DNA from: Bathynomus jamesi
Taxonomy: Eukaryota > Arthropoda > Malacostraca > Isopoda > Cirolanidae
Length of the DNA: 64,000 nt
NCBI GenBank assembly: GCA_023014485.1
Contig: JAJOZX010005636.1
Span: 62,001 to 126,000, forward strand
Direction: 5' to 3'
This document shows positions 9,371 to 19,920 of this stretch, one piece after another; position 1 is the stretch's first letter, and every line of letters starts with the position of its first letter. Under the pieces are notes generated by a model. The model ran no database searches and was not told the DNA's origin. It was given only the letters and a program-made list of their open reading frames with translations. A program made the position numbers and the translations under genes.

Positions 9371-11740
9371 CACTGGTCAACAAAGATTTTTCATCAGAGT
9401 AAAATTTGTGGTGGCTGGATAGCATTTTTCACGCTGATTTCAAAACTGCATTCAGATTTTTTTCTAGCACGTATAGTTTTCAAGATGAAGGCATATATAT
9501 AACTACACAGATTTAACCATTTTAAATAGGCAAAATACTAATATTTCAACATTTGATTGTGTTTATTTTATTGTGTTTTTTTAGTTTATTCATCTTATTT
9601 ATTTCAATTATCTTAATTATACATCTTATGTATTTCAGGTGTGAGCTTTTACGTCTAGCAGCATTGTGATTCAGGCAACAACGCCGTGCTTTGTGTGTCA
9701 AAAGATCAGTCCAGTCCAAGAACTTGTGTCAAGTTTGTGTACATTTTTTTTGAATTTATAGTTTGCTCAGGTCAGTCAACATGCCTCGACAATGTAAGAA
9801 TGACCCCGACAAGCTCTGTTTCGTATGCGGCCAGTTGACAACTAAAACACAGCGACGAAGTATTACAACCGACATTAAGAAAATATACAAGCTATACTTT
9901 GGTTGCCATCTAGGTGACCAAGATAAACCATGGGCGCCACATCAAATCTGTTCTGGCTGTTCAAATGGATTATGTGATTGGCTTAACAAAAAGAAAGCTT
10001 CAATGCCATTTGCCATACCCATGATATGGAGGGAGCCGAGAGATCATCATGAAGACTGTTATTTTTGTAGTGTGAACTTAATGGGGTTTTCTGCCAAGAA
10101 CAAACACCAGATTGTATATCCAAACTTGGATTCAGCACGTAGACCAGTAAAACATGATGAAACATTGCCCATTCAATTCCCCCAAGTGATAGGCTAGATT
10201 CTATCATAGATGACATGGAAAGTGATGAAGGTGCAACTGGCGTTTCCGGACCATCTACAGAACCAGAGTACACTTTTGAAGGTAGACATTTAAAGCCTAA
10301 AAAGTTAACCCAAGGACAGTTGAATGATCTTGTTAGAGACTTATCGCTGTCTAAAGAGAAATCAGAGCTTCTCGCCTCAAGACTAAAGGAGAACAATTTA
10401 CTTAAGAACAATGTTCGTATTAGTTACTACCGAAAGCGGAATTTTGAATTAACAGCATTCTTTTCAGTAGACGGTCCTCTCTGTTATTGCCATGACATCA
10501 ATGGACTATTTACAGCCATATCTCAGACGTATGTGGCATCTGAGTGGCGCCTCTTTATTGATTCGTCGCAGAGAAGCCTGAAAGCAGTTCTTTTGCATGA
10601 TGGTAATACAGTATAATGCCATCCATCCCCATTGCCCATTCCGTCCATCTAAAAGAGACATATGACAATATGGATATACTACTTAAGGCAATCAAATACG
10701 ACAGTCATCAATGGAATGTTTGTGGAGATCTAAAAGTTATAGGAATGCTTATGGGTATGCAGTCAGGATTCACAAAATTTTGTTGTTTCCTTTGCCTGTG
10801 GGACAGTCGCGCCACTATAGAACATTACACCAAAAGTGACTGGCCACTTGGGTATACATATGTCCCAGGGATAAGCAATGTCCAGTCTGTCCCTTTAGTG
10901 GATCCCCAAAAGATCTATCTGCCACCTCTTCACATTAAATTTGGTTTAATGAAGAATTTTGTTAAAGCAATGGGTAAAGTCAATTCTGAAGGGTTCCAAT
11001 ACCTTTCAAGGAAATTTCCGAAGGTTACTGCAGCAAAATTGAAGGAAGGAATTTTTGTTGGGCCACAAATAAGGGAGGTTTTGAATGACACTGAATTTGA
11101 AAAAGTCCTAAGTCCGCTGGAATTGAAGGCTTGGCTGGCGTTCAAATGGATATGTGAAAACTTTCTTGGAAGCAACAAGTCACCTGCGTATAAGGATGGA
11201 GTCAAGAACCTCCTTGATGCCTTTAAAGAAATGGAGTGTCGAGTGTCGTTAAAAATTCACTTCCTGCATTCCCACTTAGATTTCTTTCCTGAAAACCTTG
11301 GTGCAGTGAGTGACGAGCAAGGAGAGCGCTTCCATCAAGATATTCAGATGATGGAGAAGCACTACCAAGGATATTGGAATGAAAGCATGATGGCGGACCA
11401 TTGTTGGATGCTGTATCGTGACAATCCAGGCCAAATTTACAAAAGGAAATCACACTCACAGCGCTTTTAATAAAATAATGTATATATTCTTTATTTATAA
11501 GTACATTGAATAAGGTATATGATGTATTTGTTGTTTAGCATTCCTAAGTGTGATCTATACATCCATAAATTTTCTTATAGCAATATCAAAAACTTAAAAA
11601 TATCAAAACCAGTGTATCTATATAACTCTACGCGCTAGAAAAAAAATAAAACCAGATTCGGAATCAGCGCGAAAAATGCATTAAGAAAAGTGTGATCATG
11701 TTTGTGATGAGAAAAAAAAGTTTCATTTTGTTGGCCAGTG
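9371..11740 (+). mobile_element. CACTGG-ended DNA transposon with an unusual DDE-like protein
   Basis: The 2370-bp unit begins CACTGGTCAACAAA (9371) and ends TTTGTTGGCCAGTG up to 11740. Both sides are flanked by TTA, which could be a 3-bp target duplication. Sub-terminal similarity continues inward on both sides (GCATTTTTC.CGCTGATT at about 9423 and near 11660). CAC termini with a 2-4 bp duplication fit the CACTA/Mirage/Chapaev superfamily. The single gene inside is not a standard CACTA transposase by recognition, so the superfamily call is inference. Confidence 0.6.
9781..11470 (+). pseudogene. Uncharacterised transposase-like protein (copy 2, two frameshifts)
   Basis: Starts at ATG 9781 (MPRQCKNDPDKLCFVCGQ). 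Block 1 (9781-10197, 138 aa) has CFVCGQ and SGCSNGLCDW zinc-type cysteines. Block 2 (10215-10616) holds GQLNDLVRDL and EWRLFIDSSQRSLKAVLL. Block 3 (10616-11470, 284 aa) holds WNVCGDLKVIGMLMGMQ, FCCFLC, IYLPPLHIKFGLMKNF, IHFLHSHLDFFPEN and GERFHQDI. The blocks lie in three different frames but are otherwise well preserved. I recognise the family as a repeated, uncharacterised insect protein. The order Asp, Asp, C-x2-C, H-x4-H, Glu looks like the RNase H core plus zinc insertion of Transib/RAG/CMC transposases. That assignment is inference. Confidence 0.7.
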
Positions 11741-12162
11741 TTATCAATTGCGTCATTGTTTCTTATAAGTTCGTTTGAATTTAACTCTTTAAGGTTTAGA
11801 AAGAATCTTTACAACCTTACAGTTCGTATGGAGATTATTCAAGATATTACATATTTCTCATAATAATTTACAAAAACTCTTCAGTGTTATTTACATACGG
11901 AATCCGTCCAAGTTTATTTTTTAATGACGGCATTTATTTTCTCAACACATAACGGAAGCTCTTTATTAATCTTTGGACTTTTTATGGTTTTAGTTTTTAT
12001 GACTTTTCGTTTAACAGGAAAATCTTTGATATAACCTAAATTCTTCGACAAATTTGTACAAAATTTTACTGGGATTAATGAAGTGATTAGCTTCAAATAT
12101 AAACCTATTAACAACTACCTTAAGTTCTGTTTTAATTAAATAGGACAATAGCATTAAAATAT
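11741..12162. other. Non-coding AT-rich stretch
   Basis: No gene or repeat recognised. A short minus-strand open frame (11914-12114) is Lys/Ile-rich, has no family resemblance and is not credible. Confidence 0.5.
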
Positions 12163-12371
12163 GGGAGCTATTGAAGAATAGGGACCTCAGCCTTCTTTAG
12201 TTAGGCTTATAAGGCTAACTAACGAAAATATCACGACCTAACCTAACCTAACCAATCGTTAGGTTAACTGTACGCCCTTGACGATTGGTTAGGTTAGGTC
12301 ATGATGTTTTCGTTAGTTAGCCTTATAAAGCTAACTAAAGAAGGCTGGGGTCCCTATTCTTCAATATCTCC
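12163..12371. repeat. Palindromic MITE, long copy
   Basis: Near-perfect fold-back. GGAGCTATTGAAGAATAGGG at the left is mirrored by CCCTATTCTTCAATATCTCC at the right. Both are followed inward by CAGCCTTCTTTAGTTAG, a TTATAAGGCTAACTAA module, ATTTTCGTTAG and the (CTAACC)n-like CCTAACCTAACCAATCG. The centre is CTGTACGCCCTTGACG. No coding capacity; an autonomous partner is not identified. Confidence 0.75.
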
Positions 12372-12589
12372 AAAATATGTTCCAAAGCAAAATTTCTTAC
12401 AATCATGAGAACTTACATGGAAACATTGCTATTACTGGAAAAATGATCATTTAAGTCACATTTTAAAGTACAAGACAACTAATTCTTCCAGTGTTCTCTA
12501 TATCGGGGTAACGATATTTTTTCGATATTTCAATATGTTTTAATGAGATCACTATTCCATACGGGATACGTCGTGGCCAATGTCATAAC

Positions 12590-12720
12590 ACTGCTTAACA
12601 TCGATTAGAGAAGTTTAGCGACATTGGATCTGAAAAGTAGTTGGATGGGAGACCGCCCTCTGCGTCCAAATTATGTAGTGCTCCGTTGTTCGGATCCCGC
12701 GTAAAACTGTAGGTCCCCTC
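12590..12720 (+). ncRNA. 5S rRNA-like SINE fragment
   Basis: The segment GTAGTTGGATGGGAGACCGC (12640-12659) closely resembles the internal promoter region and 3' half of metazoan 5S rRNA (TTGGATGGGTGACCGC). It is preceded by AGCGACATTGGATCTGAAAA. The rest does not fold as 5S rRNA. A 5S-derived SINE (SINE3-type) head or a 5S pseudogene is the likeliest reading. Confidence 0.55.
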
Positions 12721-13448
12721 TGACATATGACCCAAGATGTTGCGAACGAAGTTAAACAACCTAACCAACCAATCTACTGTGACGATTTATTTTTTCAAAG
12801 GGCCTATTTTAATAACGGAGTGCGTGGGTTCATATTATTAAATTGATAACAATTTAAAAAGATTAGCTGCCACCAGAAATGTAGTGATTCCCCTCATTTT
12901 ACAATTTATTATTTACTTTACTTTAATTCTTCTTATTATTGCTTTCTTCTCTTTACACTCGCTTCACTGTGCTTTATAAACACGCGGGCAGACGCTTGAG
13001 CCAGTGGGCGCCATTTACTTTCGAACAATGCGAGGAGACGGGGATTAATTACACACAATTATCACTATTTACTGACTTTATTTATGCCGAAATACTTTAA
13101 ACGAACAGAGTAATGCGAGGGGGGAATTAGCGTTAACATTTACTCGAAGAGAGAGAGAGACAATTAAATATTTTAAATAACCAATAACATACCAAACACG
13201 AAAAACAATCCAATCAGGACACATCCCGAAAAAGACTGCTTTGGGCATTTCACTGATTCTCTAGACCCATTTAGAGGTGTTGCCAACTAGCACTTTATAT
13301 TCTTAATTTCAAACAAACCATTATCAATTTCTTATTAAACAGTATTTTCTTCCTTATTAAACAAACATTATTAAATTCTTATAAACAAAACATTTAATTC
13401 GTATTAGACATTATTATCTTATCTTTATTAAAAACCAATACACTACAT
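12721..13448. other. Non-coding stretch with short GA microsatellite
   Basis: Nothing recognisable apart from a short (GA)n run at 13148-13161 and AT-rich ATTAAAC-type repeats at 13320-13440. Confidence 0.5.
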
Positions 13449-13450
13449 TA

Positions 13451-13661
13451 CAGGGTGTTCTAAAATTACCTAGTAAACTTTATATGTCTGTTGATCAGTA
13501 GTCGGACGTTGTAAACGTGTTCAAGTTGAAGGAAGCCACTTTGAACATCAAAAATAAACAATTATTGTTGCTGTATTTGAAATAAAATTGTTAAATATCA
13601 CAATTTTTGTTAAGATATTGCGTTGATATAAAAGTTTACTAGGTAATTTTAGAATACCCTG
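13451..13661. mobile_element. mariner-like MITE (211 bp)
   Basis: Inverted ends CAGGGTGTTCTAAAATTACC and its complement (13642-13661, one mismatch), about 35 bp in all, flanked by TA. Inside, plus-strand codons around 13513-13557 read VQVEGSHFEH, the usual C-terminal ending of mariner-like transposases. It is therefore an internal-deletion derivative rather than an unrelated MITE. Confidence 0.75.
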
Positions 13662-13709
13662 TATTCGATAGTTTACACTCGGATTTGAAACTACAATTCA
13701 CGCCAGGTG

Positions 13710-13710
<1 letters not shown>

Positions 13711-13768
<58 letters not shown>
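13711..13768. repeat. Compound (TA)n(GT)n microsatellite
   Basis: About 28 bp of TA repeats followed by 28 bp of GT repeats. One of more than twenty TA tracts in the window. Confidence 0.9.
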
Positions 13769-13773
<5 letters not shown>

Positions 13774-13992
13774 CCAGAACAATAATGTGAACAGTATGGA
13801 AATAAAATACTGTAATAAAATGAAGTATTGTAAACTACTAAAGTTACCCTAAAAGTTAATTTTCTGTATTTATTCTCCCTTTTTTATTGGTGTGCTATTT
13901 TATTTCTGAAGAATTTAAAATAATTTTAAATTTACAACGAAAAAACAAAAATAAGCAATTTAAACATATATATATATATATATATATATATA

Positions 13993-14920
13993 CAGTGTTG
14001 GGCACTAAAGCGTTAATCCGATAACAGTTAATTAACGAAGTTAACTTTTTTTAACGGACTATTAACGGAAGTTAATTTCCATTTTTCGTTATCGGACCAG
14101 TTAACTTCCGATAACTCGATATTTAGTCTGTTAAAGTCCGTTAACACGTTAACTGCGAGGAGTCATTCACGGAAGATCACCGCTCCGCGAATGAATTCAA
14201 ACCGCCATAACTTCAGTCTGCTTCCAGATCTCGCAAGGGGAGGTTGTGCGCTTTTTATTGAAGGTAAGAAGGTTCTTTTTACGTTAGTAAAAGTCGACTC
14301 TGACTTCATGGGGGAGCAGATCTTCATCAACCTCTTCCTGAAGTACAATACGCCAATTCCGTCCTCTGCCGCAGTGGAACGGCTCTTCTCTCTCGGCAAG
14401 GGCATGCATCCTGTGGCCCAAGAGGTCAAGACTGGCAGTTGGGCCTAACTTTGAGAAGTTGGTCTTTCTGAAGGGCAACCAGCACATTGTGTCATAGTCT
14501 TTAATAAATGTGCCTAAAATGTAATTTTACCTTTCAGTTCCCGCCATAATAATTCTCTGGTAAATTAAAATTTAGTTAATGGTTAGTGGTTACAAGGGTT
14601 TCAAAACATGTAATTAGTACATTTTTTATTAAAAATAAAAAAAAAGTTATTAAGCAAAAAAGTTGCAAAACTTGATAAAAATACAGTTAAATACCTATTT
14701 ATTGTTGGATTTTGCATAAATAAACATTTTCTATGGGTTTTAAAGCTTTTTTCCTTGATTTTTTTAAAATGTTAGTAAAGAAATAGTTATCGTTAACGGA
14801 TTATCGTTAACTTCCGTTAACTTTGTAGTAAAATTATCGGATTATCGTTATCGGAGTTAAAAATTGGGGTTAACGGATTATCGTTATCGAAGTTAACTTT
14901 TTGGTTAACGGTGCCCACCA

Positions 14921-14923
<3 letters not shown>
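13993..14923 (+). mobile_element. hAT element remnant in a (TA)n tract
   Basis: Ends CAGTGTTGGGCAC (13993) and GTGCCCACCACTG (to 14923), the hAT-type terminal sequence, flanked on both sides by TATATATA that may be the 8-bp duplication. Sub-terminal regions are rich in GTTAACGGATTATCG-type short repeats. Only a C-terminal transposase scrap remains. Confidence 0.8.
14296..14440 (+). pseudogene. hAT transposase C-terminal dimerisation fragment
   Basis: The plus-strand frame contains FLKYNTPIPSSAAVERLFSLG (14335-14397). That is the PSSAAVERLFS signature of the hAT C-terminal dimerisation domain, which joins transposase monomers. The catalytic part is absent. Before about 14290 the open frame shows no hAT similarity, and after 14400 it shifts, so this is a remnant of an internally deleted element. 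Confidence 0.8.
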
Positions 14924-14955
<32 letters not shown>

Positions 14956-14958
<3 letters not shown>

Positions 14959-15730
14959 GGTGTCCCATAAGTCCGGCATCATAGGAGAAATTCATATTTT
15001 TCTATTTCTACAAACCAGAATTCATATTTTTCTTATGCTCGGGATGCCAATTTCCCGTCCACCATTCTGTTCAGTGACGAGGCTGTTTTTTATGGAAATA
15101 GTGAAGTAAATCGACAGAACACCCGCTACTGGTCTCAAAACAACCCTCACTGGTATACCTCTTCAAAGGAGCAAGGTGCATCTCTGGTGATGGTATGGTG
15201 TGGCATTTGGAAGGATCGCATCATAGGCCCCCTCTTTTTCGATGAACATGTCACTGGAGGCACTTACCTACGTATGCTCAAGGAAGAAGCATTTCCCAGT
15301 GTCTTGAACGAAGAAGGAAATTTCCCAACATGGTTCCAGCAAGACGGCGCTCCTGCACATTACAGCACCCAAGTAAGGGAATACCTGTACCAACAATTCC
15401 CTGGTCATTGGATAGGACGACGAGGGCCTGTGAAATGGCCAGCTAGAAGCCCGGATCTCACGCCACTAGATTTTTATTTCGGGCCACTTGAAAGCGCTGG
15501 TATTCGCAGAGAAAATTAGGAGTGTTGAACATTTGTGGCAGCGCATTATTGGGGCATGTAACACCATTACTCCTGACATCATTCACCGTGTGCTTGCTGA
15601 CTGGGTATCACGTCTGAATTTGTGTATTGAAAACAATGGTGGACATATTGAGCACGTTCTGTAAATAATAGCTTTTGTTTTGCCTTTTTTTATTATTTTT
15701 CCTATGATGCCGGACTTATGGGACACCCTG
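14956..15730 (+). mobile_element. Second DD41D family, internally deleted copy
   Basis: 775 bp, bounded by CAGGGTGTCCCATAAGTCCG and its complement. The right end is GATGCCGGACTTATGGGACA followed by CCCTG. Both sides run straight into TA repeats. The N-terminal half of the gene is missing. A 5'-to-5' fold-back of the same family lies at 23949-24344. Confidence 0.88.
15040..15664 (+). pseudogene. DD41D-type transposase, N-terminally deleted and frameshifted
   Basis: Frame 1 starts mid-protein at ARDANFPSTILFSDEAVF (first catalytic Asp). It continues through MVWCGIWKDRIIGP, FQQDGAPAHY (second Asp) and ARSPDLTPLDFYF (third Asp); I again count 41 residues between the last two. Near 15480 the frame shifts, and the remaining codons to 15664 give IRSVEHLWQRIIGACNTI and an ending NNGGHIEHVL. 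The DNA-binding N-terminus is gone: the terminal repeat leads straight into the catalytic part at about 15035. Confidence 0.85.
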
Positions 15731-15743
15731 TATATATATATAT

Positions 15744-16283
15744 GTATAGAAACGACGTAAGTATAGAGGAGCGTTCTGCACACGAGGAAGAGAAATAACG
15801 AACAAATGAAAAATGAGGTGACCGCCCGGGAATCGAACCCAGGATCTTCCGATTGCCGGTCAGATATGCTATCCACTACACCACGGAACTCGATCAGTCA
15901 GAAGTCGTAATTCTCATACATAGGGCAGAAACCAATGCCCTCGTGTGCAGAAAGCTCCTCTATACTTACGTCGTTTCTATACATTAATATACTGCGTGGT
16001 CATTGCAGTTAAATGTACATATTCACGATTTGCGAGGGTGCCCTCTCAGGGCATTGGTTTCTGCCCTATGTATGAGAATTACGACTTCTGACTGATCGAG
16101 TTCCGTGGTGTAGTGGATAGCATATCTGACCGGCAATCGGAAGATCCTGGGTTCGATTCCCGGGCGGTCACCTCATTTTTCATTTGTTCGTTATTTCTCT
16201 TCCTCGTGTGCAGAACGCTCCTCTATACTTACGTCGTTTCTATACATTAATATACTGCGTGGTCATTGCAGTTAAATGTATAT
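15744..16283. repeat. Head-to-head pair of tRNA-derived SINEs
   Basis: Two copies of a 200-bp unit face each other (15744-15943 and 16046-16245) with a 100-bp spacer. Each unit has a tRNA-like head (15818-15889 minus, 16100-16172 plus) with A box TGGTGTAGTGG and B box GGTTCGATTCC. D, anticodon (loop CCGGCAA) and T arms can be drawn, but the acceptor strands do not pair, so these are SINE heads and not tRNA genes. The downstream sequence TACATTAATATACTGCGTGG occurs after both units in the same direction (15980-16020 and 16246-16283), so the array is a mix of direct and inverted copies. Confidence 0.75.
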
Positions 16284-16364
16284 ATATATATATATATATA
16301 TATATGGGATGAATTTCACAATATAACACGTGAACTGAATGAATGCTGCAAACCCACAAGGAAA

Positions 16365-16416
16365 AGAAAAACGATTCCAAGGCCTTTCGTGTATTCAGAG
16401 CTACACCTCGTCAGGG
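16365..16416 (-). ncRNA. Hammerhead-ribozyme-like motif at Penelope-like 3' end
   Basis: On the minus strand the order is CTGACGAG (16414-16407), a GTGTA/TACAC stem, then GAAA (16388-16385). This is the conserved hammerhead core with stem II, with one extra base before the stem. Penelope-like elements are known to carry hammerheads. Stems I and III and the cleavage site were not resolved by eye. Confidence 0.45.
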
Positions 16417-16487
16417 AATGAAGATAAAAGGCGAGATGCCCATAAATATATACAACGTACAGGAAAAACAAAACAATTAGCACATAC

Positions 16488-17100
16488 TTAACAAGGGTTA
16501 ATGAGAGGCAAAAGAAATTTTAACATGATATTGTCAATTTTATACATTTCCGCACTGTTATTGAAATTGTTTTTAAAATGAATAAATGCACATTCTAGAA
16601 TATTTCTTTCTACTACATCTCTGTTTTTAACAAGCGCTTTAGAACTATCCCACTTGATGCTATGGTTACATCTATACATATGGTTAAATAAAGCATTGGA
16701 ATTATTAGCTGTTCTACAAGCATATTTATGCTGTTTTACCCTAATATCTAACGTTTTACCAGTTTGGCCTATATATACTGAGTTACATTGTGTACATCCA
16801 ATCGAATACACACAACCAACAACATTATCAGGGCTATTCTTTATTAGGCGTGATTTAACAGTATTATTATATTTAAAGATTACATTAATGCCAATTGCTT
16901 TAAGTAAAGTTGGAAGGTATTGAAAATTAACATGGTAAGGTCGGCTAAGGATATTTTTAAGCTGAAATTCCTTTACAATTACATTATTATAATACCTATT
17001 CTTGGCTTTCTTAAGACAGTTATCTAAAAATGAAATAGGATAACATAATTTAGTACCAATATTCATGATATTGCATAACTCGGAATCTAAAAATTCAGGA
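16488..17100 (-). pseudogene. Penelope-like protein: RT tail plus GIY-YIG endonuclease
   Basis: About 204 codons are open on the minus strand from the MITE junction to 16488. The first part (PEFLDSELCNIMNI...FLDNCLKKAKNRYYN) is the tail of the reverse transcriptase. The GIY-YIG domain follows: VYSIGCTQCNSVYIGQTG, then LDIRVKQHK with the conserved Arg, and a RNILECAF segment supplying the likely catalytic Glu. It ends with a stop after LLPLINPC. The endonuclease itself looks intact. The full-length protein should be several hundred residues longer at the N-terminus, and that part is missing, so the gene is a 5'-truncated copy. Confidence 0.85.
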
Positions 17101-17108
17101 CTGACAAC

Positions 17109-17784
17109 CAGAGCTGGGCAGTATTTAAATACATTTGTATTTAAATACGTATTTAAATACATTTGTGTATTTAGAACTGTATTTATAAATACATTGTTTT
17201 TCATGTATTTAAATATGTATTTAAATACTATAATGAGTATTTAAATACAATGTATTTAAATACTCAAAATATAAAAATGTAAATACTTTTACTGGTTTAA
17301 TACACGTTCTGGTTTTGATCCGCAGCAACCGTGAAATAAAAGAGAATTCGTAAGGTGCCTTATGTTTATGTTTACGTCTTATGTTTACGTTTATGTCTCA
17401 TCTACTCATTAATTGTTACTCATTTTGCAATGATATAATGAGTATAATATGTCACTGGTTGAACATCGTAAGTTCTAAGTTCTTTTGTTTTTGTTTTGTT
17501 CTAAAAATGGAAATATATAATCGGAAATTAGATTGTACTATTTCTTTATCCTTTATCAAGCATTTTATATTGTTGTTACTCATGAATTAGTGAATGCATA
17601 TGTTAAAATTTGTATGTATTTAAAATGTATTTACAAATGTATTTAAATACAATTGATGTATTTTGTATTTAGTATCTAAATACATTCGTAACATGTATTT
17701 AGTATTTAGTATTTAAATACATTTCTCCCATGTATTTAGTATTTAGTATTTAAATACATTCAATGTATTTATTGCCCAGCTCTG
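17109..17784. mobile_element. hAT-type MITE with ATTTAAATAC repeats
   Basis: 676 bp with CAGAGCTGGGCA and TGCCCAGCTCTG ends and an exact 8-bp target duplication CTGACAAC (17101-17108 and 17785-17792). The inside is dominated by many copies of GTATTTAAATAC-like palindromes. There is no credible gene. It interrupts the Penelope-like element. Confidence 0.9.
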
Positions 17785-17950
17785 CTGACAACTCTCAATG
17801 CTCGAAGAAACATAGCAGAGAAAATAGAGGATTTAATCGAAGGATGATGGTCTGACCATCATCCTTAGACTCAGAAAAATGTGAGCTTTCAAATGGTATA
17901 TGTTTTATGAGTGTATGTTTAATATTGAAAAATGGAGCGCTCCTAGAGAT

Positions 17951-18008
<58 letters not shown>

Positions 18009-18021
18009 TATATATATATAT

Positions 18022-19920
18022 AGCGAATCGACAAGAAATAGACCAACAAATAGACAGACAAATTCTTTCCTTCCACGCTATCATCAAACAGTCTTGGAAA
18101 ACACACGTGGGCAAAGAATTAAACAATGGAAACGTCTGTTTCTTCCCAAAAGGCGCGAACGCAAACTTTTCAACAAAAGGACGCGCGGACAAGGCGTCTT
18201 AAGATTTGGCGCGAAGTCCTACGTCACAGGAACTACGTATAAAAGTGAGCTTCCACTCACACTCACTCTCACTCACACAGACACTCACTTTCTACCTCGT
18301 CGAGCAGATCTCATCACGTCAACCGCCCTCCGGTTTCCCGCCGGAGGAGCGGCCTGCTTCTTCCTTCAAGGCCTACGATTTATCATCAAGTAAGACCTTC
18401 TGCAGACCGCCTGCAGAAGCAATCCTTCGAAGCCCAACCAGAATCACTTCGGGCCTACGGTTTACAAGGTCAGCCTTCAAGTTTCTCTACATTCCTCGAG
18501 ATATATTCAGCACCTCAGGCCTACGCCTGCAAGATCATTTATAGGCCATCCTGCACCCCGAGAAGTAACATCACCTCAGGCCTCCGTACGAAGCCTACAA
18601 CAAGCATCTCCATCATCTCGAGAGGCTTAACGGACAACGACAATTCGAGCCTACGGTAATAGGTTCATTTTCAACACTCCTTCAACAGAGTTTTCATCGT
18701 CCCGGTAAGCTAAGTACATCATATTCTAAGTATTCTTGTGAAGCCTACATTAACCTACCGCCGAACGGTAGACTCTACTCCCAAAGTGAGTAATTAAACG
18801 TTCCAATTGACTCCCGTTAATAACGCTGTAGACCATTTTCCTAATTCAAGTGTCCTTCAGAACCTGTAATTCACATCATCCGCTATTGTGTTCACTTATA
18901 TATTTGTGCGATAAATAAGTTCTCTACTGCGGCCTAATTCATATACAGTGTATATTCCCTCAACTATCATTAGGCCTATCCCAAACGCACGTGCATTCTG
19001 TATATCATTACTAGGCCCATTCAATCATCTAGCCTACTTAATCAGAGTGTCATGTTTTCCATTCAATGTACCAAACGCACGTGCATTCTTTATATCATTT
19101 ACTAGGCCTATTCAATGTTCCATGTTGCATGCCATTTACATACCATCAATGAGTACATTACTTATTACGTGTCAATTAAGCTATTAACATTTCATCTTAT
19201 TAGCTAAGTTTATGTCATAAGCATAACGTAAAGGCTATCAAACAATTACCGTTAATTCTTTGTTATATCACAGTGAATAAATAACGGCTTTATTTTCATA
19301 ATAAAAATAAAGTATCGAAACTTATTATATTCAGTGTACCGAAACTCGTATTCTATTCAGTGTACCAAACGTACGCGCTTTCTGTGTCATTAATAGGCCT
19401 CTTTCAGTGATCATTTATGCATAATCTGTAGCTTCCCTAATCAGTGTATTGCATAACCTATTTGTTATATTATTACGTACATGCAGTATTTTTGTATTCA
19501 CTAAGTTTCATATTTCAGGTTGTGTCCCATTTTGTATATCATTAAGCCTCACATAAACGAGCGTATTTCAAAGGTCGTTATAGAATTGTTAAGCTTTCTA
19601 GTCAGTCTTTCCATTGTATTTTTCACTGTGAAAATTGATATAAATATTTTCTTAATTAAACTACAAAACTATAAGGTGTCTTTTATAACCTTAATATTAA
19701 TTTGCTTGGGTGTAATCCAAGCTGGTGACCCTCGCTGCCATTCCTGTCACTTCCAATAGTATGGTGGGCCTAATCAAATAGCCATTTTCAATTGGTGAAA
19801 CTTTACAACATAAATTATTAACCCAGCCTTTCATTAATAAGCAATCAGTCATCGCCTCAATTAATCATTAGCATACAATCAAATCATTATCACCTCAAAC
19901 GGCTAAAAACTAGGTCCACT
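18022..19920 (+). repeat. 5' LTR (1.9 kb)
   Basis: The longer of the two LTRs. The first 620 bp match the right LTR almost perfectly, apart from about 67 bp around 18115-18183 that the right LTR lacks. The last 45 bp also match. The middle (about 18640-19876) has no counterpart in the right LTR. Several AATAAA-type sites lie at 19270-19310. Open frames in this LTR are not protein-like. Confidence 0.8.
18221..18244 (+). promoter_or_regulatory. LTR promoter: CRE-like site and TATA box
   Basis: ACGTCACA (18221) followed by TATAAAA (18238-18244) inside GGAACTACGTATAAAAGTGAGC. The same pair is at about 21369 and 21385-21391 in the right LTR. Position inside the LTR and conservation in both copies support a Pol II promoter. 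Confidence 0.6.

Larger units (their letters stand above)
16304..17860 (-). mobile_element. Penelope-like element, 3' part
   Basis: Minus-strand retroelement fragment with the C-terminal RT region and GIY-YIG endonuclease, interrupted by a hAT MITE at 17109-17784. Across the MITE the minus-strand reading continues (FSAMFLRALRVVS at about 17830-17790, then PEFLDSELCNIMNIG). The 3' end near 16310-16420 has a hammerhead-like motif. Penelope-like elements are retroelements related to telomerase that use a GIY-YIG nuclease. Confidence 0.8.

Noticed and set aside
16100..16172. tRNA gene with a GGC-like anticodon
   Set aside because: A and B boxes are good, but the acceptor strands do not pair and the unit is part of a repeated 200-bp SINE, also present inverted at 15818-15889.
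17900..18202. Open frames rich in IYIYIY on both strands over TA tracts (also 23408, 23478, 24099, 24319)
   Set aside because: They are translations of (TA)n microsatellites with random flanks; no family resemblance.
18094..18544. Two open frames in the left LTR, repeated at 21304-21691
   Set aside because: They are duplicated only because the LTR is duplicated, overlap the TATA box, and show no protein-like motifs.
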